Below the pieces are notes generated by a model. That model was not told where the DNA came from and did not search any database. It saw only the letters and a list, made by a program, of their open reading frames with translations. DNA of 64,000 bases from Sarocladium kiliense (lineage: Eukaryota > Ascomycota > Sordariomycetes > Hypocreales > Sarocladiaceae): assembly GCA_030734395.1 (NCBI GenBank), contig JAUZTG010000028.1, positions 248,001 through 312,000 of the forward strand, written 5' to 3'. Positions 55,044 through 64,000 of this stretch are shown one piece after another; position 1 is the first letter of the stretch, and the number at the start of each line of letters is the position of its first letter. A program made the translations under genes and the position numbers.

Positions 55044-56267
55044 TTACGTCTCCATACGTCGGTATGCCCTCTCCGATGGCCTCGTCTCTCGCAGGCCGAG
55101 ATACGAACAATCCTGGATGGCAAATTTGGTGTATTGAAAGACTCGGTTGGCACTCCCGCTGCGTATGACCTGCTCATGTGCGATACCTCGTGCTTCTGCT
55201 ACAGCGTAGGTATTCATGTCTGACTTCAACGCTCGAGCAGCACAGGCACGAAATTTGCGCATGAGGTCAAACGCACCTGGCGTTTCTTGCCAGGCGGGAT
55301 ACGCGTCTCGCATGACCGTAGCTGATCCTTTATGTGCGGCAACTGAGCGCTCCACCGGTCTGAAGGACAGAACGGCCTCGCTGCAATCGAGGAGTTTGGG
55401 CAAGAACTCGCGATCGGCCCGGACGATGGCGGCTGCAATCTGGTGACAGTGAAGCAAGGTCTCGCCCTCTCTGATGGTAAGCGCCTCCGTTGCAAGACCC
55501 ACGAATCGAGCGGATGCCGGGCTTTGAATGACACCTTTGCTGATCTGGATGCACAGCTCAGCAGGCATGCGTTTGGAGAGGACCTTCCTGCTGATTTTGA
55601 GGTAGACTATGTCCTGAAGTATTTTGACCTTGAGCAGTAAACATGCAACGAGAAAGGGAAATTGGCGGATGAAAGTTGGTTTTTCCATCAAGTCGCCACG
55701 TTTGACAAGCTGGAATCTTGTCTTTGGGTTCCCGGCAGCTTCGGGTGTGGCTTCCCACCACCTTATGAAGTCGTAACAGTCTTGGTCTTGACCGAGGCGA
55801 ATCATTAGGAATGGAATTCTGTAACGAACCCCCAGAGCGTCAGAGCGATCAAAGTATAACACGCATAAGAACTGATCAAGGCCTTTCGTCATAGCATCCA
55901 AGGTACCCGAATGGCGCATGATGGCGTCAGTCATAAGGTACTTGGCTTGGAGCCACCTTCGAGTGATCGGAAACACCGAAAAAGTACCGACGTGAGACTC
56001 GAAGGGGGTCGCAATCTTCAGGTCGAGATCAATGGTCATGACATGCCGCACATCCTTGTCAAGGCCTGCCATCCATCGCCTGTAGACCTCCACTCTTCTG
56101 CAAAATTCCATGTGATGCGGCCAATGCTGAGCTTGGTGTTCGACATTGCAGTACCGCACCAAACAACACCTGCTGCATTGTGGAAGACTGGGTCGTGGAG
56201 TACCGCAATGAGCACACTGGTGGCGCAGTGGAGTCTTCGACCTTCGCAAGGAATCTGGCTGTGACAT
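55044..56267 (-). CDS. MYND zinc-finger protein
   Basis: A single exon of 407 residues. The N-terminal MYND finger is complete: Cys18, Cys21, Cys31, Cys34, Cys40, His44, His52 and Cys56 in QCAHCGTPRPSLPQCSRCC and RYCNVEHQAQHW. The rest (60-407) is a mixed alpha/beta region with no recognised domain, including DQDCYDFIRWWEATPEAAGN, a pattern seen after MYND fingers in many fungal paralogues. MYND fingers mediate protein-protein contacts, often in transcriptional repression; no SET domain is present. Function otherwise unknown. It lies upstream of the carrier gene on the same strand, at the edge of the long gene-free stretch. Confidence 0.88.
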   Translation of the reverse strand: MSQPDSLRRSKTPLRHQCAHCGTPRPSLPQCSRCCLVRYCNVEHQAQHWPHHMEFCRRVEVYRRWMAGLDKDVRHVMTIDLDLKIATPFESHVGTFSVFPITRRWLQAKYLMTDAIMRHSGTLDAMTKGLDQFLCVLYFDRSDALGVRYRIPFLMIRLGQDQDCYDFIRWWEATPEAAGNPKTRFQLVKRGDLMEKPTFIRQFPFLVACLLLKVKILQDIVYLKISRKVLSKRMPAELCIQISKGVIQSPASARFVGLATEALTIREGETLLHCHQIAAAIVRADREFLPKLLDCSEAVLSFRPVERSVAAHKGSATVMRDAYPAWQETPGAFDLMRKFRACAARALKSDMNTYAVAEARGIAHEQVIRSGSANRVFQYTKFAIQDCSYLGLRETRPSERAYRRMET

Positions 56268-56992
56268 TGTACGAGTTGTTCGAGGGGAGACGACGGAAAA
56301 GAGATGCTTATCGCTATCAACAAAATGCTTTAGGTACGTGAGTAAGTATTCGAGGTTGCTCTAGCAACAGCTTGTCTGCGGATATGTGATGTAGATATAT
56401 CGCTCCAGGCAGCCGGGGTGCTCTGAGGAAAAGGGCAGTTTGCGAGTTGACCGAGTTGACTGAGAGGCAGTTGAAAGGGCGATGTAAGGTCAGCATATAT
56501 TGGCCGTCTTAGCCCACCGCTGCCCCGTCTCGTACTTCCCTGAGCTTTGGTGCTTTGGAAAGGGCATCCCTCTTGGTAGCAGCGAACTGTCTCGTTTGAG
56601 CCGCGGTGGAGGCCGGCACTTGCCTTCGGAACTTTGCACTTTGAGGTAACACAATAGCAGCTTGGTCAAATGTTCCGTTCATATTCACCGTGTTCTCAAT
56701 ATCGTCATGTGTCTGGCAGCCTTTGGCCGCTGTCTCCCCCTCTTGCCATGAGTGTCAGCATTGCGACTCTCAACATCAATGTAGACCGATTAAAGCCTGT
56801 TCCAATGAATAGTTCGCCGCAGCGAAGCCATATTTGTCCGACAAGATGTGCCAAATCAACACCATAGTAAAAAATATCATCAAACACCAACGCCCAAGAT
56901 GGCTGTTCCATACAAAGAACCTCGATTGCATCTGCTCTCCGCCCTGAAAGCCACTCGTCCGAGTGACTGGTAACACACAGCCCTCAAATAAA
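56268..56992. promoter_or_regulatory. Promoter of MYND gene
   Basis: About 725 nt between two minus-strand genes. It holds the MYND promoter and the carrier 3' UTR. Confidence 0.4.
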
Positions 56993-58294
56993 TCACAGCT
57001 TCCGCTCGCCATCGTCAGCATCGTCGTCGAGGGTCTTGATGCGTTTCTTGATGAACTCAAATGATGAGAAGAAAATCGCGTTCACGACACATGACCGGCT
57101 CATTGAGACACCGAGGCCCCTGTACATGTGTTTCCGGAAGAACTCAATCCGCGGCGAGTCAAACTTCTCACCCTTGGAGTGCAAAAGGGAGTTGCGTTGA
57201 TAGATGCTTTTGGCCGAGTCGATTGGGTCTTGGCGGGGTTAGGGTCAGTAAGATGGCGCCGAGATCGGGGAGGAACATGTGATCAGGCCGTGGCTTGGAC
57301 TCACAAATCATGGCCCATGAGACCAATCCACACAAGCCGCCTGAAGCGACAACAGCAAAGCGGTTGCTGTTGGGTTGATCACCAGCAAAAGTAGTGCCCA
57401 ATTGCTTGCCGCTTTCGTATACCATGAAGTAGATACCCGTTCCAAGAGTGTCGCGCACTGAAACCGTTTGTCAGTCAAGATCCAAGCTTTTGTTACAGCG
57501 TAGAAAACGTACTTAGATGTAACCTGAGACCAGTATAGAGACCCAGAAGGCCTCGATGTTTGATGATCGTGGCCATCGTCCGCAGTGTGCCTTTGCCTTG
57601 ATAGCTTTGGGCAACCGCGTGGCTCTTTTTGCAATCGGCGCGCTCAGCGAGGAGGACTGAGACCTGCGCGCTGAGCTTGGTGAGCTCAAAGGGACAGGCC
57701 AGGAATGTTATCACCGAGCCGGCAGTGGCGCCAGCAGCGCCGAAACAGGCAACGGAATAAAGGTTGGGGTAAGTGCCTGGGCGATTGACATGGGCAATGA
57801 TGTCGAAGCCCGTATTGCGCTTGACCCATGCCGCGTAGCTGTGTTTCGCTCGTTGATATATGGAGAAGGATACGGTTCGTACGAGAGTGATGCTTGCCAT
57901 CGGGGCAGTTACGCCTGTGTCAGTGGGTTAGTATCGGTCTTGAGTAGCCTAGAGTGCCGTTGACGAAGCTCAACATACCTCGAAAGAAACCACCAAGTTT
58001 CTCTGTCTGGTAAGTATGCTTCACGCAATCGAGGAAGCCCCGGTAATGATATGTCTGCATGCGCGTCTTGACGCTGTCGAGTGGGAATGCTGTGAGTGTA
58101 GAGAAGACGCTGGAGGTGCTGGCTGCAATCTCGGTACGATAGCGTTTGACGAAGGCATTTGGTCGATCGCGAATGGTGTTGCCGGGGATGTCGTCCCGTC
58201 TGCCTCGCGTGGTTGGAGACATGATGGTTGGCGACGGCGGCGAAGAACGACCGGGTACATCTTGTTGACCAAGTCCCTTGGCCACTGCTGTCAT
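56993..58294 (-). CDS. Mitochondrial SLC25 carrier
   Basis: Four exons: 58294-57979, 57914-57513, 57457-57305 and 57228-56993, in phase, 368 residues. All three repeat signatures (P-x-[DE]-x-x-[KR]) are present: FPLDSVKTRMQTY in repeat 1, CPFELTKLSAQV in repeat 2 and YPIDSAKSIYQRN in repeat 3. The N-terminal 50 residues are an additional hydrophilic extension. YTGLRLHLMRDTLGTGIYF and SYQGKGTLRTM resemble the carnitine/ornithine branch of the family, but the contact residues were not enough for me to assign a substrate. The protein sits in the inner mitochondrial membrane as six helices. The minus-strand promoter is strongly CT-rich (about 58500-58790). Confidence 0.9.
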
Positions 58295-59552
58295 GCTTTG
58301 GTGGCGTTCGAGCCGTGAGGGTTATGGTAGGGAGACCACCGTGTCTCCCGGATCTGGGTACGGTCGGATAGACGATGGAGCTCGGCAAGTCGTGAGGTGT
58401 CTACCTACTACCTCAATTCAGCTCAGATGCTGCTCAGAGCGCTGCGACACGGCCAGTCGTCAGAAGCCGCTAGTCCATCAAGAATCCCCTCGCTCACTGG
58501 GAGCGACGGAAGGGATTCAGGACGACGAAGTGGTTCTTCTGACGACGACGTGAAGAGCGGCCAGCGGGGTGGAGGCTCCGCAGTACCGGCAATGTCACGG
58601 CAGACAGAAGGAAGAGGCCCAGGGAGTTTGGTGGGGTTGGGATACGGGCGTCGGAGGCGGCGAGTCGGCGAGAGAAGATGGTGAGATTCGACGGGGCAGA
58701 AGAGAAAGAGAAAGTCAATGGACAGTTGTGTAAGAGAAGAATGAAGGAAGAGACAAGAGAGTGAAGCCGTCACAGGCGGAAGAGGATGGAGGGGATAGGA
58801 AGCTAAGAAGGTGAGTGAGCCACAGTCAAGCCACACGTGCTAGAGAGGAGTCCATCACCAGAGCTTCCCACAGTGACAGTGACATTGACAGTGCGGGGTC
58901 ATCGACCGACGATCCAACCTCTCTGCCGTGCCATCGACACACCAAATCCATTATGGAGATAGGCGTTGCGTTTCAGCTGCACAAGGCTTCTTTAGGGCAA
59001 TGGGCATGAAAATCACTGATCATCTAACAAAGAGGAGTCTTGCTTTCAGATCGGCGTGCAAATGCCCAATTCACGCCGCCAGAGCATGGTGAGGTACCTG
59101 GCGGAGACGTAGTAGAGCCTTCATTCCAGACAACGATAGGAACATTCATCACCACGAAGCTTCACACTCTTCAGCCACACCTCCTTGTCGCGCCACGGTG
59201 CACGAGTCGCTCTCAACATACTTGACCAGGCGCTCTACGAGTCAGCCCACTGCATCAGACCGAGCTTACTCTGAGCTGGATCCAGAGGTCACCATCACAC
59301 GAGCCCGTTGAATGCTAGGATGCCCATATCATTCATAACCAAAAGACGTGAGGTCCCTAAGCTACCACGTTGTTGCATATGTCTATCGTTCTGTGCGATA
59401 GACACGGGCCACCTCGCCGTAGACCCCTGGAGTGAGACATTGGCAATGCCCGTCTTTGACTCCAGTGGTGCTCGGAATTGCCTCTGTCAATCGTCCTTTC
59501 ATCTGTGGAAAGTCGAGGCCTTTGCTTTCTAAAGTCCCAGGCATTGCTACGA
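58295..59552. promoter_or_regulatory. Intergenic with CT-rich carrier promoter
   Basis: About 1.26 kb between the carrier start and the Tma46 stop, both on the minus strand. On the minus strand, 58500-58790 is a long pyrimidine tract, a usual core-promoter sign in fungi. A CACGTG lies at 58834-58839. No gene is supported. Confidence 0.45.
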
Positions 59553-60700
59553 TCAAGCAACAGGCTGAGGCGTTGCCGTACCGCCTGCACTTGCTGTCCC
59601 ATCCCCAGACGGTGTTGAGTCCCCATTCGGGACACCTCCATGCAAAGCCATAAGCCTCTCCTCTTCCTTCTTACTGCGTATCGCTTCAGTCTCTTTTCGC
59701 AGTTTCTCCAAGTTCCAAGCATCATCGTCGTCGTCGTCAGATCCAGACTCATCCTCGTCCTTCCATTTGCCGCTCTCAAAGATCGCACGGCCTGTGTTGT
59801 CCTTCGCCTTGCGAGCCTCCTCTTCAGCTGCCTTCTTATCCATACGCTCCTGCTTCCACTTTGCGAAGGTCTCGGGGGTGACAGGGGTAAGAGTGCCCGT
59901 AAGCTTGTGGCGCTCCGACTCGAGGAAGTCCTCCAGTGTAAGAGTCTTGAGCGGAGACTTGTCCATGAGGGCTTTCTCTGCTGCTCTTTGTTCTTTGGTT
60001 TTGAGAATGAAACTACCTCCTTGTTAATATGATCACGATCTCTGAGAAAGATTGGGTGTACTGACCCTGGGGGGAGAGCATGCTTGTACATGCACTTGTC
60101 TCCGCCGTTTGGACAGGTCCAGAACCATCCGTATTTGCCGTCCTCGATGGCTGACACAAAGAATTTGCACACCTTGTCTGTGGTGGTCCGTTGGTTGCCC
60201 TTTTTCGACAGAACGACAGACCTCAGCTTTTCTTCGTCCCAATCAGCGGATGTCTCAGCCTTCTTCGTCTCCTCTTCCTCCTTTCGTGCATCTGTGTAAA
60301 GATCCTTCTTCTCGGTCTTCCGGTCGATTGAAAGGTCGTGTGAGAATTTACATTTTCTTCCCTTTTCGCAGTCTCCCTTCTTGTAAAATATACACACCAC
60401 CGTCTTGGGATCGACTCCGAAAGGCACCTTCTGGATTTGAGCCGGCTTGTTTAAGAGCGCATCTGTCTCCCTCTTGGCGTCTTCAGCAGCCTTCTTCTCC
60501 CGCTCTCGTTGGGCCTTCTCTGCTTGCTTGCGCTTCTCCTCTTGACTGCCACTGTTCTTCAGGTTGTTCGTCATCTGCTGAATCTGCTTCTGTGCTGAGG
60601 CTCCCTTTTTGTTCTTCATGCCAAAGGTCTTGTCCTCGACGACCTTGGCTGCAGAGGGCTTCTTGCCTGGCCCTTGGGCCTTGTTGTTCTTCGGTGCCAT
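59553..60700 (-). CDS. TMA46: Tma46 / DFRP-type CCCH zinc-finger protein
   Basis: Two exons, 60700-60066 and 60012-59553, phase 2, 364 residues. Two CCCH fingers are visible: Cys103, Cys111, Cys117, His121 (CIFYKKGDCEKGRKCKFSH) and Cys178, Cys196, Cys203, His207. The N-terminal 70-residue basic helix (MAPKNNKAQGPGKKPS, then KRKQAEKAQREREKK) and the conserved DFRP segment LEDFLESERHKLTGTLTPVT identify the family. The C-terminus is acidic and Ser/Thr-rich. Tma46/DFRP proteins bind and stabilise the DRG GTPase (Rbg1) and associate with translating ribosomes. The ATG is chosen because the longer upstream open frame contains only leader-like sequence. Confidence 0.95.
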
Positions 60701-61175
60701 ATTGGGCGGCGCGGGGTTCGAACCGTTGTCGCAAAGTTGGTTTTCTGTATACAGGAAATGCGGCTGCCGGCCCTCGGCGGGTTCGAACTTGAAATTTCTC
60801 GCTGTTGCGGCTATTCGCAGAGCGGCAACAGAGCCTTGGATGGGTGGAATAATTCGAGAATCGAGTGTGACAAGCCCAGGCGACAGGCAAAGTTGGTGGG
60901 GCAAAGCCTGAGGAGCGGATGAAGTCACTGATCACGTGCCGGTGCCAAGCAGGCGCCTGTGTCTCTGGGTGGGACTTTGGTTCAACGGGAGGCTAGTGGA
61001 GCCATCGTCCGAAGCTCCAGCTGTTCAATTCATCCACGTCCACTGTCGCGTTCAAGTAGCATTCGTCTTCCGCGGCCAGCGCTTTCGCAAGGTACTTCTG
61101 CATGACCTCTCTAAACCGTATAGCTCTCACTGACAGCATCTCAAGTTTACAGGCTCCCGGCCACCCGACGCCACC
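60701..61175. promoter_or_regulatory. Divergent promoter, Tma46 / OST4
   Basis: A 475-nt shared promoter region between two housekeeping genes. It contains a CACGTG at 60933-60938. A GGTTCGAACC string near 60715 resembles a tRNA T-loop but is not part of a cloverleaf. Confidence 0.45.
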
Positions 61176-61340
61176 ATGATCTCCGACAATGACCTGTACC
61201 GCCTCGCGATCTTCCTCGGAGTGGCTGCGATGATCCTCATCGTTGTCTACCACTACCTCGAAGTCAACGCAGACACAGAAGAGACGGTGCCGAATCTGGA
61301 AGAAAAGGCCAAAGCTGCCCGGTCGTCAGCTGGGAAATGA
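61176..61340 (+). CDS. OST4: Oligosaccharyltransferase subunit OST4
   Basis: An intronless gene of 54 residues. MISDNDLYRLAIFLGVAAMI, then LIVVYHYLEV, matches the OST4 pattern MISD-x-x-L-x-x-LAI-x-x-G followed by one transmembrane helix (about residues 9-26). OST4 is a one-helix subunit of the ER oligosaccharyltransferase that holds Ost3/Ost6 to Stt3. Yeast OST4 has only 36 residues; here a charged C-terminal extension of about 18 residues (ADTEETVPNLEEKAKAARSS) follows. The ATG has a good context (ACCATGA). Too short for the usual ORF length cut, so easily missed. It is divergent from Tma46. Confidence 0.93.
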   Translation: MISDNDLYRLAIFLGVAAMILIVVYHYLEVNADTEETVPNLEEKAKAARSSAGK

Positions 61341-62458
61341 TACAGATCGGAAGCCTCATGTCGGGGTTGCAGCTTGTACAACGGCTAGATGCAAGGAAGC
61401 TTGGGGGGAAGCAGCATCGCACTTTACGGGGAAACGGGGTCAGCAGGACTGATTGCCGACGATTTAATACCTGGCAGCTGTGCATCTTGCGTCTTGATGC
61501 CTCATACTGTTGCAGGTGCGGGCGCTGTTCCCTCTTTAGCGTGCGGCGATGTCCATCGCGACAACTCCAGTCGCATAACGAAAACAAGCACGGTGGAAGT
61601 TTCATTGTCTCGAGATGGAGAGATAACACGTCTGCGAGACCGACGGGAAGTGCACATTACTCAAGTGCCCACGAAGCGGACCGCTTGCCATTATTACTTA
61701 GAACCGCAAGTGATTGACGAAGACCTTTCACCTCTTTTGTTCACGTGCAATTCCATCAGTGTTATGCCATTTCAGCGATACTCAGAAGCTGGATATTTCT
61801 GTAGAGTAACAAATAGCATAGTGAATAATGCGTTAATTCTCTTGGAGGCCGTTAGCAATTACAAGGGCAAGGACCAAAGTTGAGTCCAGATGGAAGATAC
61901 CATTCGCCATCCCTGCTGAGGCGGTGCACGGATCCGAGTGTGGCTGATGTGGCGCCCCACCCAGAGATGACTCCCCTTGCAGGCGCGCCCCCGTGTTTGG
62001 TCTCGCCCTGCCCAGCGTCCCCCTTCACCACCTCTCGCGCGCAAACCTCTGCCTCTTTGTTGCTTGTCCCCTCTACATCAACCACCGCCTCCCGCCTCGC
62101 TCATCCCACCCAACGACGGCTTTTACATCTTCTTCGGCTTACTCTTCTTCCATTTCTTCCGAACACACTCGCCTTAATCAAATACCGGCCTTGTGTGCTT
62201 CCATTTACCCCACGCGGTAGCCCCGACCTCGAGTATCCCTGCTCGATCCTTTACCCTCCGCAAACCTTCATACATCTTGACCCAGAGCCGGGTACATCGC
62301 TCTTTCTCTTCCTTTATCTCCCGACCGTCTACAAGACAATCAAACGCGCTTGTGTCGTTTTCTAATCCCAAGCCTTCCCGACTTCGAGACGAGCGCTTTC
62401 GACCCTCGTCCACTCTCTCATCACATCCTTTTCATACAAACCTCCCTCAACCTCCACG
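61341..62458. promoter_or_regulatory. Intergenic, promoter of the Yra1-like gene
   Basis: About 1.1 kb. Several frames of 100-160 codons on both strands lack any recognisable feature. The right half is CT-rich (about 62000-62458), as expected for a strong promoter and leader. Confidence 0.45.
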
Positions 62459-64000
62459 ATGTCCAGCAAGCTTGACCAGAGCCTCGAGGAGATCCAGAGC
62501 GCTTCGCGCAAGTCTGCCGGTCGTCGTCGCAACGCCCCGCGTGCTTCGCGTCCCGCTGCTGCTCCCGTCGGTGGCATCGCCAAGTCGACCAAACCCGCTC
62601 GCGGCGCTGGGAAGGCCACTCCTGCCACTAAGGCTGCCCCCATCTCTGGAGACAGCAAGATTATCGTCAGCGGTCTGGTAAGCATCACGCACATGACTGT
62701 TCCAGGCTCTCTGCGCATTATACTAACGCTTCGTAGCCGAAAGACGTGACGGAGTCGCAGATCAAGGTACGTTGCCGTTGAGGCGTCGCTGCCCCTCGGT
62801 CTTCATTCGACCTTCTTTTTCGCCGCGATACTTTCTTTCGACCCTCTTGGGCGTAGAGATTTCCCTGCTGGACCGAAAGGTCAAGGCTGTCGCAAAGCAC
62901 TTTCTCCTTCCCCGATGCACATGCTCTGGAATACGAGATGATCGGGTTGAAGTCGAGTATTGTTCCGTTATGCAAGACTCAGCCAGTTTGCCTGGTCAGC
63001 AGCTGTGCATAAGAGCAGCGTCAACATGAAGAACAGGTCACGCGTTACACGCCCGAAGTTATGGCATCTTCGATGCGACATGAACTCTTAGCAGCAGGTG
63101 GCCAGCGAGCGAGCATAGCAAGTGAACAAGCAATGAGCAAGATGGCATTAGGCCTGGTTGGGCATATTCGGCCGGTTCAACGTGGTAAAAGCGTTCGAAT
63201 CGCGCTCTCGGGATGGTGAAAGCGCACAGGGAAGATTAGATCAAGTGAGAGCCCAGGGCTGGTCACCCTGGCGCCAAACTTACATGTGTAGTGGCTCACA
63301 CTTTCTTGGGCTATCACTATTGGCTTATTTTTGGGGTATCCATTGGTTCTACTGGCATATCAGCTTGCTCTGTTCACTGCTCATGCTTCGCTGCTGGCTT
63401 GCTTCTTTTCAAGACGGACGCGAACGGATTCGATTCGATTCGAACGAACGACGTTGATGGGCGCTATGCGCTACTCCGATCCGACGACTCACTGACGCTC
63501 CTTTAGGAATACTTTGTCCAATCCGTTGGTCACATCAAGCGGGTCGACCTCGTTTACGGACCCAACTCACAGAGCCGCGGTATCGCCAATATTACCTTCG
63601 GCAAGCCGGATGGCGCTAGCAAGGCCTTCCAGAAGCTGAACGGGCTTCTCGTCGACAACCGCCCGATCAAGATCGAGATCGTCGTTGGCGCTGCGCAAGC
63701 TGACAAGGTCATGCCGACTGTCAAGTCACTTGCTGACCGTGCCACGTAAGTTCAACTGTGGCACCAATTGTGCACTCATTTCTGACTCTCTCCAGCCAAC
63801 CGAAGAGTCAGCCCAAGTCTGCTGCTGCCAACCGGAAGGCCCCTGCGGGTAAGGGTGCTCCTGCAAAGGCTGGCCCAGCCAAGGGCGGCAAGAAGCGTGG
63901 CAAGAACGTCCGCCCGGCCAAGAAGACTGCCGAGGAGCTGGATGCCGAGATGGGCGACTACTTCAACGCAAACAACACTAACGAGGCTGCTGCGGCTCCC
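62459..64000 (+). CDS. Yra1/ALY-type mRNA export factor, partial
   Basis: Exons 62459-62677, 62737-62766, 63507-63745 and 63796 onward; 231 codons are visible before the window ends. The first part (MSSKLDQSLEEIQSASRKSA, then a basic GRRRNAPRAS and Ala/Lys/Pro-rich stretch) is the UAP56-binding motif and basic region of REF/ALY proteins. The RRM spans about residues 66-150: KIIVSGLPKDVTESQIKEYF (RNP2 region), GIANITF (RNP1 region) and PIKIEIVV. A Lys/Ala/Gly-rich tail and the EELDAEMGDYF end motif follow. ALY/Yra1 joins mRNA to Mex67 during export. The third intron lies inside the RRM and is 740 nt, far larger than all others here. Confidence 0.93.
62767..63506 (+). other. Large (740-nt) intron in Yra1-like gene
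   Basis: Donor GTACGT and acceptor TTTAG, with a possible branch site CTGAC near 63490. It interrupts the first RRM helix between SQIK and EYF. Other introns in the window are 39-100 nt. Near 63420-63450 it contains several overlapping ATTCG/GATTC copies. Confidence 0.75.

Noticed and set aside
60705..60730. GGTTCGAACC, possible tRNA T-loop
   Set aside because: The flanking bases do not form a T-stem on either strand, and no acceptor, D or anticodon arms are found at tRNA spacing.
13208..61747. Several CACGTG sites across the window (13208, 14446, 18109, 43924, 58834, 60933, 61742)
   Set aside because: The number is not above chance for 64 kb; only the methionine synthase site was kept because of its known biology.
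61389..61883. 164-codon plus-strand frame
   Set aside because: It follows OST4 in another frame, has no recognisable domain and no homology I can recall; probably chance.

Overview
The window is nuclear DNA of a filamentous ascomycete (Pezizomycotina). Supporting signs are many short introns (about 45-100 nt, GTRNGT donors, CTNAY-type branch sites, YAG acceptors), pyrimidine-rich leaders, and typically fungal families: Zn2Cys6 regulator, RTA1 protein, LaeA-like methyltransferase, Clr5/ankyrin protein, STAND-type N-terminal domain and small secreted proteins. A dothideomycete is my guess, but I cannot fix genus or order. Gene models were spliced by eye, keeping phase consistent at each junction; I say so where this fails.

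Layout. 0-7 kb: an RGG-tailed YAG7-like protein (-), a four-exon CENP-W histone-fold kinetochore gene (-), a LaeA-like methyltransferase (+) and prefoldin subunit 4 (+). 7.8-13.1 kb: an MFS drug/polyamine-type transporter (+) convergent with a 1029-residue low-complexity protein ending in SKL (-). 14.9-17.3 kb: cobalamin-independent methionine synthase (+) with a leader intron. 18.2-22 kb: Clr5/ankyrin protein (-). 24.3-29.8 kb: tannase/feruloyl esterase (-), RTA1 membrane protein (+), Zn2Cys6 regulator (+). 31.6-38.4 kb: a candidate secreted effector (+), an alpha/beta-hydrolase with two in-frame stops (-), a second small secreted protein (+), a small membrane protein (-) and an epoxide hydrolase (+). 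38.6-43.1 kb: three poorly known minus-strand genes, one like the N-terminal domain of fungal STAND/NLR proteins and one with a degenerate retropepsin-like domain. 44.1-47.7 kb: AT-hook protein (+) and threonine synthase (+). 47.7-55 kb: about 7 kb with no gene I can support. 55-64 kb: MYND-finger protein (-), SLC25 carrier (-), Tma46/DFRP zinc-finger protein (-), the tiny OST4 subunit (+) and a Yra1/ALY mRNA-export factor (+) that runs off the end.

Conserved housekeeping blocks (0-7, 14.9-17.3, 44-48 and 57-64 kb) flank accessory stretches (18-43 and 48-55 kb) rich in secreted, degradative, immunity-like or decayed genes. Two short conserved genes, CENP-W and OST4, are easy to miss because they are split or under 60 codons.
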